Assembly (NCBI GenBank): GCA_901538445.1
Contig: LR594584.1
Span: forward strand, 2,345,738 to 2,409,737
Length of the DNA stretch: 64,000 nucleotides
Direction: 5' to 3'
From: Gemmataceae bacterium
GTDB taxonomy: Bacteria; Planctomycetota; Planctomycetia; Gemmatales; Gemmataceae
Below the pieces are notes generated by a model. That model was not told where the DNA came from. It did no database searches and saw only the letters and a list, made by a program, of their open reading frames with translations. The translations under genes were made by a program, and so were the position numbers. Shown here one piece after another: positions 61,077-64,000 of the stretch. Position 1 is the first letter of the stretch; every line of letters begins with the position of its first letter.

Positions 61077-61553
61077 GTGCGTGGTCTCATCCTTCTGGCG
61101 AGTGGTGCGCTCTTGGTGTCCGCGTGCGACCGGGGCCGCGCGCCGTCGCTGCCCGATGTCAAGGTAGCTGCGCCGACGGACGAGGCCGCGGCGCGCGCGT
61201 ACCGCGACCGGGTGGCGGCGTTCTTAGAAGAGGCGCGGTCGGGAGCCAAGTTGCTCACGCTCTCGCCGGGTGCCGACGAGGTGCGCCGTCGGGCCGATCG
61301 CGTCACCGAGTTACTGGCCCAGGTCCCGCACGCTCCCGCGGGCACCGACCCGGGCGGCGAGACCGCGGACCGGTTGCGGCGCATCCGCGAGGCGTTCGAG
61401 TCGGCTCGGCTCCAGCTGGCCGCGGCCGACACCAGGGACGCCGCCGCGGCCCGCCGACTCTACCAGGACCGGCTCCCGGCGCTCGCGGGCTCGATCCTGA
61501 GCCTCTCGGGCGAGGCCGAGGCGCGAGCGACCCGCGGCGCGCCCGCGAAGTGA
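61077..61553 (+). CDS. Small lipoprotein, unknown
   Basis: A 158-residue lipoprotein starting at GTG (MRGLILLASGALLVSAC; lipobox SAC, Cys17), with a short ribosome-binding element AGG nearby. The mature part is alpha-helical and charged (ARAYRDRVAAFLEEARSGAKLL, ADRLRRIREAFESARLQLAAADTRDAAAARRLYQDRL), consistent with a helical bundle. No family recognised. It is convergent with the DJ-1/PfpI gene. Confidence 0.7.
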   Translation: MRGLILLASGALLVSACDRGRAPSLPDVKVAAPTDEAAARAYRDRVAAFLEEARSGAKLLTLSPGADEVRRRADRVTELLAQVPHAPAGTDPGGETADRLRRIREAFESARLQLAAADTRDAAAARRLYQDRLPALAGSILSLSGEAEARATRGAPAK

Positions 61554-61572
61554 CGCACCGCGGTCCGCCCGC

Positions 61573-62154
61573 TCACCTCCCGCCGCCCGCCCGCAGCCGC
61601 TCGGCTTCGAGCAACTTCATCCACGCGCCCATGTAGTGGCCGTGGTCGTGGTAGGTCCGGCCGCTCACCAGGTTCCGGTCCACGACGCACGGCGCATCGA
61701 CGAAGTGCCCGCCGCAGACCTCGAGGTCGAACTTGCACTTCGCCACGGTCGCCATTCGGCGGCCCTTCACGCACCCGGCCCGCGCCGGGATCTCGACCCC
61801 GTGGCACACGCTCGCGATGGGCCGGTCGTGCTCGAAGAAGTACCGGGTGATGCGGATCAGGTCCTCGTCGTCCCGGATGTACTCGGGGGCGCGGCCGCCG
61901 GAGTAGAAGACGCCCAGGTACTCCTCGGGCCGCACGTCCTTGAACGCGACGTCGGCCTCGATCGTGTACCCCTCCCACTCGCGGGTGATGTGCCACCCGG
62001 GCTTCACCTCGTGCATCACCATGTTGTACCGCTTCTTCTCCGGCCCCGCGACGACCGGGGTGAGCCCGGCCTCCTGGAGCCGGTAGTACGGGTATAGCGT
62101 GTCGACGGTTTCCGTCGCGTCGCCGATGACGAGGAGTACCTTGTGCCTGTCCAC
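61573..62154 (-). CDS. DJ-1/PfpI family protein
   Basis: A 193-residue protein of the class I glutamine-amidotransferase-like fold. LLVIGDATETVDTLYPYYRLQEAG opens it; GVFYSGGRAPEYIRDDEDL and the nucleophile elbow SVCHGVEIPARAG, with Cys117, follow. Related proteins include PfpI proteases, glyoxalase III/deglycases and isonitrile hydratases; which one cannot be said. The GTG at 62154 is preceded by CGAGG at a suitable distance and yields a typical N-terminus. The upstream open frame is not credible. It diverges from the TolC-type gene. Confidence 0.83.
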   Translation of the reverse strand: MDRHKVLLVIGDATETVDTLYPYYRLQEAGLTPVVAGPEKKRYNMVMHEVKPGWHITREWEGYTIEADVAFKDVRPEEYLGVFYSGGRAPEYIRDDEDLIRITRYFFEHDRPIASVCHGVEIPARAGCVKGRRMATVAKCKFDLEVCGGHFVDAPCVVDRNLVSGRTYHDHGHYMGAWMKLLEAERLRAGGGR

Positions 62155-62456
62155 AGCGGACCTCGGGTCTGGGGGTGAGATGAGGGGGAGTGTACCCGTG
62201 ACCGTGGGGCGGTGTCGCCTCTCAATTCGGCAATTCTGGGCGCCGGACCGTTGCCGGCCCGCGGTCGCACCACTCGAAACAGAAATGTGGAAAAGATGCG
62301 TGGCGCGTGTCTCTTCATGAACAGAGGGCAAGGGCGCCAGGGCGGTTCCGTGTTGATCTTGCTCGGTCCCCTCGGCCGCGGTATTCGCCGTCAACTCCAA
62401 AATGTGTCGTCGAAGCCCTCAAGAGAGTGCCGCGGGACGGACCCCGGCGCGGAGCG
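62155..62456. other. 302-bp divergent intergenic region
   Basis: Should hold promoters for the DJ-1/PfpI and TolC-family genes. I see no repeat, hairpin or clear promoter match. Confidence 0.4.
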
Positions 62457-64000
62457 ATGCCCCAGACCAGCCGGCTCATCCCGTTGCTGATCGCCGTGGC
62501 CGGGGCCGGGTGCGTCCGCTCCTCGGCCCCGGTCGGGACCGACGCGCTGGCCGGGCGGGTGACCGCGTACGCGCCCGTGCCCGCCGATCCGCCGGCGTCG
62601 CCCGGACCCCCGAAACCGCCCGAACAACCGGGGCCGCCCGCACCCACGCTCCCCGGGCCGGAGCCGATCACCCTCGCCGAGGCCCGGGCGCTCGCCGAGC
62701 GCGTCAACCCGCAACTGAACCGCGTCCGCGAGACCGTCAACCGGGCGGCGGCCGAAGAGCGGATCGTGTTCGCCGACTTCCTCCCGTCCCTCGGGTTCAG
62801 GCACGAGTTCGACGCCGTGACGTCGCGGAGTGGCTTCACGGGCGTGAAGCCCGGCCGCCGGTTCGCGCAGCTCCCGGTCCGGGGGTACGGCCCCGGCGCA
62901 CAGGACTTCGAGGTGCTGGACCTGGAACTGCGCCACACGGTGTTCCAGTTCGGCAAGCGACTCGCGCGGCACGACCAGGCCGTCCTGCGGTGGGACGTCG
63001 CCCGGCTCCAGACCGAGCGGGCGCGGCAGTCGGTCGCGTTCGACGTGAGCGCCCGGTACGCGGAGCTACTGGAGACGTTCGCCGCCCGCGAGATCGCCGA
63101 GCGCACCGTCGGGCGGGCCGAGGCGGTCCTCAAGGACGCGGTGAACCTGGAGAAGCAGGGCGTGCTGACCCGCGAGGACGTGCTGCGCGCCGAGGTACAA
63201 GTCGCCGACGCGCGCCAGGCGCTGACCTCGGCCAGGAGCGCCGTCAGTGTCACCCACGCCGCGCTGAACCGGGCGATCGGGATCACCGTCGGCTACCCCA
63301 CCCGGGTCACCGAGGACGCGCTGCCGATCGAGCGGGCCACCGCGCCCGCGGCCGCGCGGCCGCCGGTGTTCGACCTCGAACTGGAGCAGTGCCTCGACTT
63401 CGCCGTGCGGAACCGGCCCGAGTTCGTGGTGGTTCAGAAGGCGATCCAGGTCGCGTCCCGCGGGGTCGATGCCACCCGGGCCGACTACCTGCCGACGTTC
63501 GGCACGCGGGTGACCGGGTCCGTGGTCGATGGGGTGGCGGTGCAGAACGCGACGGTGCTCAACGCCGGGATCTTCATGACGTGGGACTTCTTCGCCGGGG
63601 GCCGGCGGGTCGGGGCGGTGCTGGCCGCCGAGTCGGACGTCCGGGCCGCCGCGGCCGAGGCCCAGCAGATGTGCGACACGATCGCGTTCGAGGTCCACGT
63701 CGCGTTCGCGAACATCGAGGACGCCCGCGAGCGGATCAAGCAGACCCGCAAAGCGGTCGAGCAGGCCCGCGAGACGCTGCGGCTGGTCCAGGCCCGGTAC
63801 GCCCGCGGCGACGCCAAGCCGACCGACGTGGTGGACGCGCAGACCGCCCTCACCCGGGCCGAGCAGAACGCGAACGACGCCCGGTACGCGTACCTGATCG
63901 CCCTCGCACAAATGGAGTTCGCGACCGGGGTCCCCCTGGCGGCACTCCTGCGACCGGCCGACCCGGACGCGCTGCCCCCGCCGCGGCCGGTGCTACCCCC
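62457..64000 (+). CDS. TolC-family outer membrane efflux lipoprotein (cut by window end)
   Basis: At least 514 residues; no stop before the window edge. A lipoprotein signal (MPQTSRLIPLLIAVAGAGC, Cys19) precedes a Pro-rich linker (about 45-70), then the TolC/OMF pattern: ITLAEARALAERVNPQL, helical segments RQSVAFDVSARYAELLETF, GVLTREDVLRAEVQVADARQAL and, in the second repeat, ARYARGDAKPTDVVDAQTALTRAEQN. Efflux partners (RND, MFP) would lie downstream, outside the window. GGAG lies just before the ATG at 62457. The final residues in view (PPPRPVLP) suggest that the end is near. Confidence 0.88.
   Translation, partial: MPQTSRLIPLLIAVAGAGCVRSSAPVGTDALAGRVTAYAPVPADPPASPGPPKPPEQPGPPAPTLPGPEPITLAEARALAERVNPQLNRVRETVNRAAAEERIVFADFLPSLGFRHEFDAVTSRSGFTGVKPGRRFAQLPVRGYGPGAQDFEVLDLELRHTVFQFGKRLARHDQAVLRWDVARLQTERARQSVAFDVSARYAELLETFAAREIAERTVGRAEAVLKDAVNLEKQGVLTREDVLRAEVQVADARQALTSARSAVSVTHAALNRAIGITVGYPTRVTEDALPIERATAPAAARPPVFDLELEQCLDFAVRNRPEFVVVQKAIQVASRGVDATRADYLPTFGTRVTGSVVDGVAVQNATVLNAGIFMTWDFFAGGRRVGAVLAAESDVRAAAAEAQQMCDTIAFEVHVAFANIEDARERIKQTRKAVEQARETLRLVQARYARGDAKPTDVVDAQTALTRAEQNANDARYAYLIALAQMEFATGVPLAALLRPADPDALPPPRPVLP

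Overview
The window looks like chromosome from a planctomycete, most likely a Gemmata-like member of the Gemmataceae. The reasons are high G+C, strong third-position GC bias, and family content typical of that group: a DUF1501 protein, a DUF1559 pseudopilin-like protein followed by a small transthyretin-like lipoprotein, DUF1573, a serine/threonine kinase with an N-terminal helper domain, very large DUF4340 proteins, and several lineage-style proteins with no obvious homologue. The lineage is inferred from protein families; no rRNA or tRNA gene was recognised in the window. No phage, transposase, CRISPR array or integron was seen.

Layout. 1-5.0 kb: 5'-cut DUF1501 protein, PHP phosphoesterase, DUF1559 plus lipoprotein pair, glycerate kinase. 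5.0-5.7 kb: a near-consensus sigma-54 promoter, a leader with several inverted repeats, and an unlisted 33-residue lipoprotein gene. 5.7-14.7 kb: YciI-like protein, SDR dehydrogenase, NYN/OST-HTH RNA-metabolism protein, membrane/spermidine-synthase fusion, double U32 protein. 14.7-16.6 kb: cytochrome c/copper monooxygenase-like protein and a thioredoxin-fold partner. 16.8-26.5 kb: an ABC-2 exporter operon (ATPase, permease, GldG-like protein, 1440-residue DUF4340 repeat protein) ending in an ornithine cyclodeaminase-like gene. 27-36 kb: gamma-glutamyltransferase, metF, ceramidase-like hydrolase, a 1145-residue orphan protein, metallophosphoesterase. 36-43 kb: MFS transporter, small secreted protein, RAD52-like protein, phosphohexomutase, mnmG. 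43-48 kb: an HTH-receiver regulator beside an HDOD/histidine kinase, comF, DUF1573. 48-55 kb: pyruvate carboxylase and a subtilase-fold protein lacking its catalytic residues. 55-64 kb: an M16 peptidase pair with a 45-residue membrane protein between them, GNAT acetyltransferase, Ser/Thr kinase, cutC, small lipoprotein, DJ-1/PfpI protein, and a TolC-family gene cut by the window end.

The most unusual signal is a set of palindromic repeat elements. They lie between genes (26.9, 28.8, 44.4, 51.8-52.0, 55.1 and 58.6 kb) and also, in frame, inside two housekeeping genes: mnmG (41.5 kb) and pyc (49.8 kb). The pyc element and the outer palindrome just downstream of pyc both have 29-bp arms and share the terminal sequence GGCGAGCCG, which points to one mobile or amplifying family. 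The second notable locus is the sigma-54 promoter, structured leader and tiny lipoprotein at 5.1-5.7 kb.
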